DNA from: CAVVMA01 sp963788205
Lineage (GTDB): Bacteria > Desulfobacterota > Binatia > Binatales > Binataceae
Length of the DNA stretch: 64,000 bases
Direction: 5' to 3'
NCBI GenBank assembly: GCA_963788205.1
Contig: CAWBGG010000007.1
Coordinates: forward strand, 620,001-684,000
In this document: in pieces, positions 44,329-52,257 of the stretch
How positions within the stretch are numbered: position 1 is the stretch's first letter
How the letters are laid out: each line of letters begins with the position of its first letter
Position numbers and translations under genes: made by a program
Notes under the pieces: model-generated
The model's input: only the letters and a program-made list of their open reading frames with translations
What the model was told of the DNA's origin: nothing
Database searches by the model: none

Positions 44329-45882
44329 TTACAGCGGAATGTTGCCGTGCTTGCGCGGCGGATTGCGATCGCGCTTGTTCTCAAGCGCTTTCAACGCACC
44401 GATTACCCGCGGCCGCGTATCGCGCGGGATGATCACTTCATCAACGTAGCCAAGCTCCGCGGCCTTGAAAGGATTTGCGAACGTGGCGCGGTAATCCGCG
44501 ACCAGCCGTTCGCGCTCGGCGGCGGCGTCTTTGGCGCGTTCGAGCTCGCCGCGATAGACGATGTTGACCGCCGGTTCGGGCGCCATCACGGCGATCTCGG
44601 CGGTCGGATAGGCGAAGTTGAAATCGCCGCGGATGTGCTTTGACGACATCACGTCGTAGGCGCCGCCATAGGCCTTGCGCGTGATCACGGTGACCTTGGG
44701 CACCGTCGCCTCGCAGAACGCATACAGGAGCTTCGCACCGTGGCGGATGATTCCGCCGTACTCCTGCCCGGTACCGGGCAGGAAACCCGGCACGTCGACG
44801 AAGGTCACCAGCGGGATATTGAAGCAATCGCAGAAGCGCACGAAGCGGGCTGCCTTGACCGACGCGTCGATATCCAGCGCTCCCCCGAGATGCGCGGGTT
44901 GGTTGCCCACGATCCCGACCGCATAGCCGCCCAACCGGGCAAAGCCGATAATAATATTCGCCGCGAAGTCTTTTTGGATTTCGAAAAAATGGCCGCCGTC
45001 GACCACCCGCAAAACTATCTCGCGCATGTCGTAAGGCTTTTTGGGATTTTCGGGGACGAGCGAGTCCAGTTGCTCATCGCGGCGGTCGCGATCGTCGCTC
45101 TCGGCGACGAACGGCGGATCCTCGGCATTGTTCGACGGCATGTAGGAGAGCAGCTCGCGGATCATGAGCAGCGCGGTCTCGTCGTCGGTCGCTTCGAGAT
45201 GGCAGACGCCGGATTTCATCGAATGCGTGTCGGCGCCGCCCAGTTCCTGCATCGAGACCTCCTCGTGCGTCGCGGCTTTGACCACGTCGGGCCCGGTGAT
45301 GAACATGTACGAGGTGTCGCGCACCATCACGATAAAGTCCGTCATCGCGGGCGAGTAAACTCCGCCGCCGGCGCACGGCCCCATGATCGCCGAGATCTGT
45401 GGCACCACGCCCGAGGACAGCACGTTGCGCAGGAAGATGTCGGCATAGCCCGCCAGCGAAACCACGCCTTCCTGAATCCGCGCGCCGCCGCCGTCGTTGA
45501 GACCGATCACCGGGCATCCGGTTTTCATCGACAGGTCCATCACCTTGACGACCTTCTCGGCGTACGCGCCTGAGAGGCTGCCACCGATCACGGTGAAGTC
45601 CTGGGAGAAGATACAGACTTGCCGGCCGTCGATCGTTCCGTAACCGGTCACCACGCCGTCGCCAGGGATCTTCTTCTTGTCCATCCCGAAGTCGGTGCAG
45701 CGATGGGTCTTGAACTTGTCGAGTTCGACGAAGGTTCCGGCGTCGAGCAGGAATTCGATGCGCTCGCGCGCCGTCATCCGGCCCGACTCGCGCTGGCGCT
45801 TAAGCCGCTCCTCACCGCCGCCGAGCTCCGCCTGCCGCGAAAGGTCGCGGATTCGTTCCAGATTTTCCTTAAGTCCCATCAA
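44329..45882 (-). CDS. pccB: Acyl-CoA carboxylase carboxyltransferase (propionyl-CoA carboxylase beta)
   Basis: 517-aa carboxyltransferase that transfers CO2 from biotin to an acyl-CoA. Signature segments: FGMDKKKIPGDGVVTGYGTI, SQDFTVIGGSLSGAYAEKV, GLNDGGGARIQEGVVSL, GPCAGGGVYSPAMTDFI and FVDVPGFLPGTGQEYGGII. This is the PccB/YqjD branch rather than MccB. It heads the operon pccB-accC-bccp-mcmA that converts propionyl-CoA to succinyl-CoA; only an epimerase and the cobalamin subunit are missing here. Confidence 0.95.
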   Translation of the reverse strand: MMGLKENLERIRDLSRQAELGGGEERLKRQRESGRMTARERIEFLLDAGTFVELDKFKTHRCTDFGMDKKKIPGDGVVTGYGTIDGRQVCIFSQDFTVIGGSLSGAYAEKVVKVMDLSMKTGCPVIGLNDGGGARIQEGVVSLAGYADIFLRNVLSSGVVPQISAIMGPCAGGGVYSPAMTDFIVMVRDTSYMFITGPDVVKAATHEEVSMQELGGADTHSMKSGVCHLEATDDETALLMIRELLSYMPSNNAEDPPFVAESDDRDRRDEQLDSLVPENPKKPYDMREIVLRVVDGGHFFEIQKDFAANIIIGFARLGGYAVGIVGNQPAHLGGALDIDASVKAARFVRFCDCFNIPLVTFVDVPGFLPGTGQEYGGIIRHGAKLLYAFCEATVPKVTVITRKAYGGAYDVMSSKHIRGDFNFAYPTAEIAVMAPEPAVNIVYRGELERAKDAAAERERLVADYRATFANPFKAAELGYVDEVIIPRDTRPRVIGALKALENKRDRNPPRKHGNIPL

Positions 45883-46003
45883 TCAGCCAAGCCGCCAGCC
45901 GCGTCATGTAAACCCGCGACGGCGCAACTAGAGACAAATATCGCATGTACCGATGGGGTTAAAGCGCCCGGCTACTGGCGGTAAGGTTTGCGATTGGGCG
46001 GCT

Positions 46004-46495
46004 TCACGGATGGCCGCGCGGGTCGAAACCGTCAAACCGGAGCTGATCGCCGGTGATCACGTGATGCCGCGCGCAGAAGCCGCCGTTGACTTCGAGCACG
46101 TATTTCGCGGCAGCAGCGACGGTTCTGGGAGTCTCGGTATACGGCTCGGCGTTGGGCACGATTCCGACCACGCGCGCGTCGCCGTCGGCGAACAGCATGT
46201 CGAGCGGGATCTCGGTGTTCTTCATCCAGAAGACGCGCTGGGCGGAGCCGGGAAAGATAAAGATCATTCCGGCGTCCTCGTCGAGATGGTTGCGGTACAT
46301 CAGGCCGACTTCCTGCTGGGCGTCAGTCACAGCGAGCTCGACGCGCACCGTGGCCCGCTCGCCGCCGCCAGGCGCGACGATCGCGACGTTGGGATCGCGG
46401 GAGCATCCGAGCAGGACGAACGCAACGATCGCAAGGAAAGTGCGCCGATAGCGCGTGCCTGGAGCGTCCACGATTGCACGAAAATAGCAAACCAA
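46004..46495 (-). CDS. DUF192 lipoprotein
   Basis: 163-aa protein with a lipobox (IVAFVLLGC, cysteine near residue 31) and a DUF192 domain: LAVTDAQQEVGLMYRNHLDE, GMIFIFPGSAQRVFWMKNTE, IPLDMLF and a C-terminal YVLEVNGGFCARHHVITGD. DUF192 proteins are small secreted or membrane-attached beta proteins of unknown function. Stands alone. Confidence 0.88.
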   Translation of the reverse strand: MVCYFRAIVDAPGTRYRRTFLAIVAFVLLGCSRDPNVAIVAPGGGERATVRVELAVTDAQQEVGLMYRNHLDEDAGMIFIFPGSAQRVFWMKNTEIPLDMLFADGDARVVGIVPNAEPYTETPRTVAAAAKYVLEVNGGFCARHHVITGDQLRFDGFDPRGHP

Positions 46496-46535
46496 ACGAT
46501 CGCGACGAAGCGGTTGGGTCGAAGCGGCTCGCTGA

Positions 46536-46892
46536 TTACTTTGGACGCGAGCGGATGCGTTTGCCGCGCGAGTTGGCTACCGGCTTCGATAAGTTACCGC
46601 GCGCATTAGACTTGCCGCGTGCCTGTGCAATGGCATCGCGGAGGCCTTTGATTGCATCCTTCGCCTCGAAAGGACCATACACGCGGCCAGCCTTGATGTC
46701 CGCCTCCGATTCGGCAAGGTCGCGGGCAAGCTCCGCGTCGTAGTCAACGAGCTGCATGCGTCGCAGAATGATCGTGCCCCGGTCTCCAATATCGGCTTGG
46801 ATTAACTCGCCCGTCGCAAGCCCAATCGCCTTGCGCACCTTCAGTGGAATGGTCACCTGGTAGCGAGGCCCGACCCTGGTCAGTTCCGACAT
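46536..46892 (-). CDS. AbrB/MazE-type (SpoVT-AbrB) DNA-binding protein
   Basis: 118-aa protein. The first 50 residues (LTRVGPRYQVTIPLKVRKAIG, then GTIILRRM) form an AbrB-fold swapped-hairpin DNA-binding domain, usual for antitoxins. A helical linker and a basic C-terminal tail (KSNARGN...RGKRIRSRPK) follow. No toxin gene is adjacent. The start at 46892 is chosen because an upstream TTG at 46928 lies inside an apparent -35 box. With this promoter the mRNA would be leaderless or nearly so. Confidence 0.8.
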   Translation of the reverse strand: MSELTRVGPRYQVTIPLKVRKAIGLATGELIQADIGDRGTIILRRMQLVDYDAELARDLAESEADIKAGRVYGPFEAKDAIKGLRDAIAQARGKSNARGNLSKPVANSRGKRIRSRPK

Positions 46893-46900
46893 ATCTTCTG

Positions 46901-46928
46901 ATGATAGGGAAGTATGCGGATCTGTCAA
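46901..46928 (-). promoter_or_regulatory. Sigma-70-type promoter of the AbrB-like gene
   Basis: On the minus strand TTGACA (46928-46923) and TATCAT (46906-46901) are separated by 16 bases. The -10 ends 8 bases before the ATG, predicting a leaderless transcript. Confidence 0.6.
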
Positions 46929-46977
46929 CCGTCTCTATCGAGTCACCGGCGAGACGCCGGTGCCGCTTCGGATCTGG

Positions 46978-47040
46978 TTCTCAGTCGATAGCGGCGGCGG
47001 GCGCCATCTCGGGCGAGATGGCTTCGAGTTCGAGACCGGC
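46978..47040. repeat. Left 63-bp direct repeat (copy of MFS 3' end)
   Basis: 63 bp matching 52258-52320 with two mismatches. Read on the minus strand it encodes AGLELEAISPEMAPAAAID plus the stop, i.e. the C-terminus of the MFS gene at 52261. It bounds the ubiquitin-like cassette on the left. Confidence 0.92.
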
Positions 47041-47094
47041 ACTGCTCATGCCAGGTGCCGCGATCTCCTGCAGGGACAAAACGCGACGAGCCTC

Positions 47095-47124
47095 TTGACT
47101 TCTGATATCGATTTCCAGTATTCG
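47095..47124 (+). promoter_or_regulatory. Candidate promoter of the ubiquitin-like operon
   Basis: TTGACT (47095-47100) and TATTCG (47119-47124) are separated by 18 bases, 38 bp before the first gene and just inside the left repeat. The cassette therefore seems to bring its own promoter. Confidence 0.55.
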
Positions 47125-47128
47125 TGTG

Positions 47129-47146
47129 GTCGTGCGACTGCACGAC
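47129..47146. promoter_or_regulatory. Perfect 7-bp inverted repeat at the transcription start (candidate operator)
   Basis: GTCGTGC (47129-47135), spacer GACT, GCACGAC (47140-47146). It lies immediately downstream of the -10 box and upstream of the ribosome-binding site, a position suited to repression. The Phd/YefM-like domain encoded in the operon is a possible ligand. Confidence 0.6.
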
Positions 47147-47162
47147 TAGGAGGTCTAAGAGG

Positions 47163-47348
47163 ATGAGCAGACCAACCATAGATGAACTTGAAAGAATTCT
47201 GGATCGTGAAGAAGAGGTGGAAATCGAAATTTTGCCGAATGGCGAAGTACGCGCGAAAGGACAGACTTCGCTACAAGAACGTGGGGGGCGCAAGCCGTTG
47301 ACCATGCGCGAAGACCTTGGAGGCGAGTACTCCAAAAGCAAGGAATAG
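47163..47348 (+). CDS. 61-aa acidic protein, first gene of the ubiquitin-like operon
   Basis: Small protein starting MSRPTIDELERILDREEEVE, then a beta-hairpin-like stretch (IEILPNGEVRAKG) and a C-terminal REDLGGEYSKSKE. A GGAGG-type site lies upstream of the ATG and the E2 gene starts 3 bp after its stop. It is short for a beta-grasp fold. The internal Gly-Gly followed by seven residues resembles ubiquitin-like precursors trimmed by a JAB peptidase, so it may be the modifier or a substrate/adaptor. This is inference only. Confidence 0.6.
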   Translation: MSRPTIDELERILDREEEVEIEILPNGEVRAKGQTSLQERGGRKPLTMREDLGGEYSKSKE

Positions 47349-47351
47349 GCC

Positions 47352-47729
47352 ATGGACATCCAGCGCATCCGCTCGGAAGTGACCCAAGCCTCAAGAGAAT
47401 TTGCGCTCGTCGAGGCCCAGCCGACCAACGACGGTGGTGTTCTGGTTAAGGCAGGGCTCCAGACGTCCGCCGGCAACGCGTACGTCGCCGCCGTCTACTT
47501 CCCCGGCTACCCGAATCAAATGCCGAAAGTATTCATCACCAAGCCGGCTTTGCACTTGGGCAGTCCCCATCGATATACGGACGGAAACATCTGCTACCTG
47601 CACCCCAACATGTGGAATCCTGGACGGCATGACTTGACCTTTGTACTGAAGCATGCCGCCAAGTGGCTCAACAAATACGAAGTCTGGCGCGTTAAGGGTG
47701 CTTGGCCTGGCGCGGAGATCAAACATTAG
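47352..47729 (+). CDS. E2-like ubiquitin-conjugating-fold protein
   Basis: 125-aa protein of the prokaryotic E2/UBC fold. It has the YFPGYPNQMPKVFI strand pair and turn typical of E2 (Y-P...P.V), then HRYTDGNICYLHPNMWNPG, with the predicted catalytic Cys81 following His73, and a C-terminal helix (FVLKHAAKWLNKYEVWRVKG). The HxxxDGxxC arrangement matches E2-like proteins in CBASS type II and related operons. Encoded directly before a second E2 and the E1, so it likely accepts a modifier from that E1. Confidence 0.85.
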   Translation: MDIQRIRSEVTQASREFALVEAQPTNDGGVLVKAGLQTSAGNAYVAAVYFPGYPNQMPKVFITKPALHLGSPHRYTDGNICYLHPNMWNPGRHDLTFVLKHAAKWLNKYEVWRVKGAWPGAEIKH

Positions 47730-48278
47730 ATGCCTCTAGAGATGCCCCTAGATTTCGGATTGCTCTCTATGACCGAACTGCGAAACCGGCCGGGCGAGAT
47801 CCTTGATCGCGTCGCTGACGGCGGGGAGGCATTTATCGTCGAGCGCAGCGGCAAACGGAAGGCCTGTCTTGTGCCGCTATCAGTTTTCTTTCCTGACGTT
47901 TCTCCAGCTAGGATCGCTGGCGAGATCCTAGAGCTCGTCGAGCGCGGCGAGGAACCGCGCGCTTCAATCACCAAAGACCGCGAGTTCATGTTCCGTTTTA
48001 CCACTAAGTTGGCTGGTGAGATCCCGATCGAGCTGACAATCGTGCTGCCGAACAGGTATCCGAATACTTGCCCGCGTGTCTTCGCAAGTTCGATTCGCGA
48101 GGACGCTCCCCATCGGTGGCGCGACGGGGCCCTCTGCATATACGGCGTTATGACCGGATGGAATCCGGGCACCCATACGGTTTTCTCGACGCTAGAGCTC
48201 GCTCGGCGGTGGCTCCGACATTACGAGACCTGGCATGAAACCGGCCAATGGCCCAACCCGGAAGGATCAACCAAATGA
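47730..48278 (+). CDS. Phd/YefM antitoxin-domain::E2-like fusion protein
   Basis: 182-aa fusion. Residues about 12-56 (SMTELRNRPGEILDRVADG, then EAFIVERSGKRKACLVPLSVF) fit the Phd/YefM antitoxin DNA-binding fold. Residues about 85-175 form a second E2-like domain: IELTIVLPNRYPNTCPRVFA, HRWRDGALCIYGVMTGWNPG with predicted catalytic Cys136 after His128, and RRWLRHYETWHETGQWP. It starts right after the upstream E2 stop (TAGATG) and overlaps the E1 start by 4 bp. I know of no described Phd-E2 fusion. An autoregulatory role through the inverted repeat at 47129 is an inference. Confidence 0.82.
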   Translation: MPLEMPLDFGLLSMTELRNRPGEILDRVADGGEAFIVERSGKRKACLVPLSVFFPDVSPARIAGEILELVERGEEPRASITKDREFMFRFTTKLAGEIPIELTIVLPNRYPNTCPRVFASSIREDAPHRWRDGALCIYGVMTGWNPGTHTVFSTLELARRWLRHYETWHETGQWPNPEGSTK

Positions 48279-49117
48279 AAGATGACAGGATGTTTGAGCG
48301 CATAGCGCCGCTCTTTGATGTGGGGCTGCTGAGCGACGCGCGAGTGCTTGTCGCCGGCTGTGGCTCGGGTGGAGGACAAGTCGCCTTGCAACTTGCGATG
48401 GCCGGCATTTGTAAATTCACCCTGTTCGACTCCGACTTGCTAGAACCCGAAAACGTGATTCGACACGTGTGCGGCCGCCGCTATCTCGGGCAGTTGAAGG
48501 TGAACGCGCTAGCAGACGTGTTGCTTGACCGTAATCCGTCTATGGAGGTCAACTGCCATAATGTTGATCTGATGACCTGCCCCGATCTTGCCGGGCATAT
48601 TCAAAACAGCAGCGTGGTCGTACTGGCGACGGACAACGAGCCCACTCGCTATCGAGTCAACCAATTGTGCGTGGAAGCAGGCGTCGCTTTTGTGATCGGT
48701 CGCGTATTTACCAGGGGCATTGGGGGAGAAGTATTCTGCTACCGTCCCGGCGAGAGCGGCTGTTTGGCCTGTCTTGAGAGCGTCCTCGAGCGCACCCAAT
48801 ATCGCGATGGCGTGCGCGAAATTGATTTGGTTTCGCCGGAGGAGAGGGAAAAGCTCTATGGGCTCGAAGTCAGTGAGATCAAAGATTCGCCTGGATTAAA
48901 TGTGGACATCTCCTTCATCACGTCCTTTCACGCGCGATTTGTGCTCGACTCTATCTGCCGAACACTCTCCGAGGCTCCAAAGTATTTCTCGCCAATTGAC
49001 AAGAACTACTTGGTTTGGGGAAACCGGCCGGTCCATCCCTTTACCAACCACTTTCAACTTCAACGAATCCTGTTGCACCCTCAGCAGGGGTGCCGCGTTT
49101 GTGGCAACGGACATTGA
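48275..49117 (+). CDS. E1-like ThiF/MoeB-family adenylyltransferase
   Basis: 280-aa E1-like enzyme that would adenylate the C-terminus of a ubiquitin-like protein. The Rossmann motif LVAGCGSGGGQVALQLAMAG is at about 25-44, the acidic FDSDLLEPENVIRHV box at 51-65, ATDNEPTRYRVNQLC at 118-132, and a zinc site from CLAC (163-166) and CRVC (273-276). The start at 48275 has GGAAGGA upstream and an ATGA overlap with the Phd-E2 gene. It lacks a fused E2 or rhodanese domain; the E2s are separate proteins. Confidence 0.92.
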   Translation: MKDDRMFERIAPLFDVGLLSDARVLVAGCGSGGGQVALQLAMAGICKFTLFDSDLLEPENVIRHVCGRRYLGQLKVNALADVLLDRNPSMEVNCHNVDLMTCPDLAGHIQNSSVVVLATDNEPTRYRVNQLCVEAGVAFVIGRVFTRGIGGEVFCYRPGESGCLACLESVLERTQYRDGVREIDLVSPEEREKLYGLEVSEIKDSPGLNVDISFITSFHARFVLDSICRTLSEAPKYFSPIDKNYLVWGNRPVHPFTNHFQLQRILLHPQQGCRVCGNGH

Positions 49118-49119
49118 AA

Positions 49120-50055
49120 ATGAAGTTTCATGTAATTCAGGACGTGCGCCTCAGCATGCCAAGAGCCGCGCTAATGGCGATCTTCGACGAGTGCGATCGC
49201 TACGACCACGACGAGACGGGCGGCCGCGTGATCGGTACCTTCCAAGAGGAGGGCGGTAAGCTTGCCCTGTTTGTAACCGGGGTTATTGAGTCAGGTCCGC
49301 GGGCACAACGTACGGCTGTTAGCTTCTTCCAAGACGGGGAGCATCAGGAAGGCGTTTTCCGCGAGATCGAGCTCAACCATCCCGAGATTGAACATCTTGG
49401 CAACTGGCACACGCACCACGTTAACGGACTGTCAACGCTGAGCCGCGGCGACATCACCACCTACCGGCGCACAGTGGACCACCAGAACCACAACACACCC
49501 TTCTTTTACGCCCTTTTGGTCACAAATAGACGCGACACCACAGACCCGCTTGAGCGGTATGGGGTCAAGCACTACCTATTCCGTCGTCACGACGAATGTG
49601 CTTACGAGATCCCGCACGAGTTGGTCGAGATCACGGACGGGCACCTCGTCTGGCCTGTAGGGCCCCAGGGCGATATCGGGCATGGCAGCCGTCCAACTCC
49701 GGCAAAGTTTGGCGCGCGTCCGGAACGGGTCTACGACCGAGACATTCTTCGTGATTTTTATCCGGGAATTCGATCCTTCGCTTCGCAGAAACTCGGCTTT
49801 TACTGGCGCGGCACCGTCGCACTCTTGGACGGCTCGACTGTGCAGGTTGTACTCGTGGAGGACTCGTCTTCACACCCGCCGAGTTATTCGCTAGTTCTGC
49901 GCGAAGCGCCAGACGCCCTGAGGGCGGTTGCCGATCGACTTGCGAAGCAGGAATTTCCGTCGGCCCGTGCCGCATTGATCGTCGCGGAACGCAGTTGCAA
50001 TCGCGCCCTCTATGAACAGCGCAGCGGCCCGCACGAAGTAAAGCCCTCAAACTGA
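49120..50055 (+). CDS. JAB/JAMM-domain isopeptidase-like protein
   Basis: 311-aa protein. The N-terminal 140 residues form a JAB/MPN domain with the JAMM zinc motif: Glu32 in DETGG, HTH at 97-99 in GNWHTHH, and SRGD (Ser108, Asp111). The His-to-Asp spacing is one residue longer than canonical. JAB enzymes in such operons mature the modifier or remove it from targets. The C-terminal 170 residues (ILRDFYPGIRSFASQKLGFY, VQVVLVED) look like a further E2/UBC-like or beta-rich domain, not recognised with confidence. It begins 2 bp after the E1 stop. Confidence 0.88.
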   Translation: MKFHVIQDVRLSMPRAALMAIFDECDRYDHDETGGRVIGTFQEEGGKLALFVTGVIESGPRAQRTAVSFFQDGEHQEGVFREIELNHPEIEHLGNWHTHHVNGLSTLSRGDITTYRRTVDHQNHNTPFFYALLVTNRRDTTDPLERYGVKHYLFRRHDECAYEIPHELVEITDGHLVWPVGPQGDIGHGSRPTPAKFGARPERVYDRDILRDFYPGIRSFASQKLGFYWRGTVALLDGSTVQVVLVEDSSSHPPSYSLVLREAPDALRAVADRLAKQEFPSARAALIVAERSCNRALYEQRSGPHEVKPSN

Positions 50056-50066
50056 GGCGAGGTACC

Positions 50067-50930
50067 ATGGATATTTTTACGCTCTATGTCGGCCAAGGCG
50101 CCCTGTCTGCGGTGCGCGCCGGTGACGAGGCGATAGTCATCGACGCGCATATGCCAAATTGCGAAGAAGTAACACAAGAGCAGATCGAGAAGAGCCTCGC
50201 TTCCTACCTATCCAAGCGTGCCGTTCGAGGACTGATCCTCACGGGCTTGGATAGGGACCACGCTTGTCCGGCGGGCGTCGAGTCCATTCTCGCTCGGTAT
50301 GAGCCAGACTGGGTCATGTACCCTAAGTACTACAAAGATACAGAGGCGGCTGCAGAGGTGTTCGAATTAATCAAACGACATGAGAAGCGCCGCGCGGGCA
50401 CATCGCGCCCCCTTGCGCGGAAATCAGTCCGTGTTGATCGCGTCGATTCGCGTCACTTCAGGGCCCTCGCTAGGCACTTCACCTTCGAGCTGTTCTCTCC
50501 CCATATGGAGGACATGGACTCTTCGAACAATAGCAGCCTTGTTCTCAAGCTCACCGGGCTTGACCAGACCGGTTTCAGCTACCTTATAACCGGCGATACG
50601 GAAACCGAGCGGTGGGACCGTATCAACGAGTACTTCGGCGAGGCCCTGCGCGCCGATGTATTGGCAGCGCCGCACCATGGCGCCGGCAGCGGCGTCAACG
50701 CTCGCACGCTCCTGCTTATAAATCCTCACACCGTGCTTATTAGTGCCGGCGTGGACAACTCATATGGGCATCCTGACGGGTCCGCTGTCCGAGCGTATAA
50801 GAGGGTCGCAGAACGCGTATTCACTACTAACGCGACCCGCGATGGGAGCTGCCTATTCACCCGCAGGCTGGGTGAGGACTACGAAACGCAGCCTGTGCGC
50901 CACTCCGATCGAGCTGCCGCTAGCGCGTAG
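50067..50930 (+). CDS. Metallo-beta-lactamase-fold hydrolase (ComEC-like)
   Basis: 287-aa protein with MBL-fold landmarks: GQGALSAVRAGDEAIVIDAH, LTGLDRDHACPAGV (the HxHxDH loop has lost the first two histidines but keeps DRDH), SYLITGDTETERWD and LAAPHHGAGSGVNA. This is the ComEC/Rec2-type branch. MBL genes beside E1, E2 and JAB genes are noted in comparative studies of prokaryotic ubiquitin-like systems. With incomplete metal ligands it may be a nuclease, a phosphodiesterase or a non-enzymatic partner. GAGG precedes the ATG. Confidence 0.82.
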   Translation: MDIFTLYVGQGALSAVRAGDEAIVIDAHMPNCEEVTQEQIEKSLASYLSKRAVRGLILTGLDRDHACPAGVESILARYEPDWVMYPKYYKDTEAAAEVFELIKRHEKRRAGTSRPLARKSVRVDRVDSRHFRALARHFTFELFSPHMEDMDSSNNSSLVLKLTGLDQTGFSYLITGDTETERWDRINEYFGEALRADVLAAPHHGAGSGVNARTLLLINPHTVLISAGVDNSYGHPDGSAVRAYKRVAERVFTTNATRDGSCLFTRRLGEDYETQPVRHSDRAAASA

Positions 50931-52252
50931 TGCAGGGGCCAACGTCCTGCCTGAAAGAGAAGCAGCGATTAAGGTCGGCCTTGCGCTCTCTGGAGGTGGG
51001 TCAAGGGCCGCAGCGTTTCACCGCGGGACGATCCAGGGGTTGAGCCAAGTAGGTCTCCTCGATCAGCTTGAACGTCGTTTCAAGCGTGTCAGGTGGGTCC
51101 GTGTTTGCCGCTGCTTGGATGGCCTCCCTAGGGAGGCAACAAAAGCTCGGCACCTTCCTCAGTGGCATCGCGTCGGAACTAGCCAAGGGGTTCGTCACCC
51201 GCTCGATCAATCTCGGCGCAGCTAAGCTGCTTCTGCCCTCCTACACGCGGACGAATCTTCTCGCGGAAACTTTCGACCGCACGCTTATACACGGAATGCG
51301 CCTGAGCGATCTGCCCGAACGTCCGCTGCTATGTGTGAACACCAGCGTCATGAACACGGGCCAGCTCGGCAGATTCAGCCGCGACGGTTTCTCTTCTACC
51401 GGGATACAACCGCCTGGTCAGGATCAAGGCCCGTCCAATCCTGCCATCGCTCTTCCTGAATTTCCCGTCGCTCTTGCCGCCATGGCATCTGCCGCTTTCC
51501 CGGTCGGCCTTCCCCCTGTGTATCTGAGAAGCGGCGCGCACATACCCGCCGGTTGGGGCGGCCCGAGCTCTGAGCACCGCAGATTCGCGCTCATAGACGG
51601 TGGCGTGCTCGATAAACTTGGCGTTCAGACGCTCCTGAGGAGTCGGCGCTTTGGCACATGGGATCTCATCATCAGTGATGCTGAGCGAAAGGAACAGCCT
51701 TGGAAGCCAGGTGGAATTGGAAACTTTCTCCGTGGCGCCATTATGGGTATCACCAGCCTGCCGATCATCGAACGTTTCACCGCGATGATGAATAGCAAAG
51801 AGACCCGACACATGCGGTCGAGCGCTTTCGGCGAGCTCGAGCGCACATGGCTGATCCATGCGCTGCGTACCAACGGATTCGATGCCAGCCTTGATGATTA
51901 TCTGTCTGCGCAGCCAATCGCGCCGCGCCGGCGGATTCTGTTTGTCCGACTGAGTCAAACGCTCAAGGATCTCCTGGCGAGCGTCCCTCGGTGGCGCCTG
52001 CGCGAGTTGGCCGCTCGGGGCGGCCAATCGCTCCCGGAACCGTTGCCGCCGATTCAGGAATTGCTTCGGCGGCTAGGTGTCGAGCTTAGGCGCTCACTCG
52101 AAATACATGCGGCTATAGGGGGAGACGCGCGCGTCGGTCAACTGAACCGGATCGGCACTCATTTCGGTGCGCTATCAGCCCGAGACATTGAAGACCTTGC
52201 CGCGCACGCTTGCTGGCAGGTTCACATCATGCGCGCCCTGTACTGGGACTAG
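50842..52252 (+). CDS. Patatin-like phospholipase (frameshifted; start unresolved)
   Basis: Serine lipase of the patatin family. The oxyanion-hole motif LALSGGGSRAAAFHRG and the nucleophile motif VVSSVSGGS lie in different frames; removing one extra base near 51070 joins them (LDQL-NVVSSVSGGS). The catalytic Asp is in FALIDGGVLDKLG. Length from the oxyanion motif is about 420 residues. The start is unclear: ATG 50842 would overlap the MBL gene by 89 bp, and GTG 50930 overlapping the MBL stop would need another indel. Patatins such as CapV are membrane-degrading effectors in CBASS; here it would be the effector. The gene ends 5 bp before the right repeat. Confidence 0.85.
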
Positions 52253-52257
52253 GCTTA

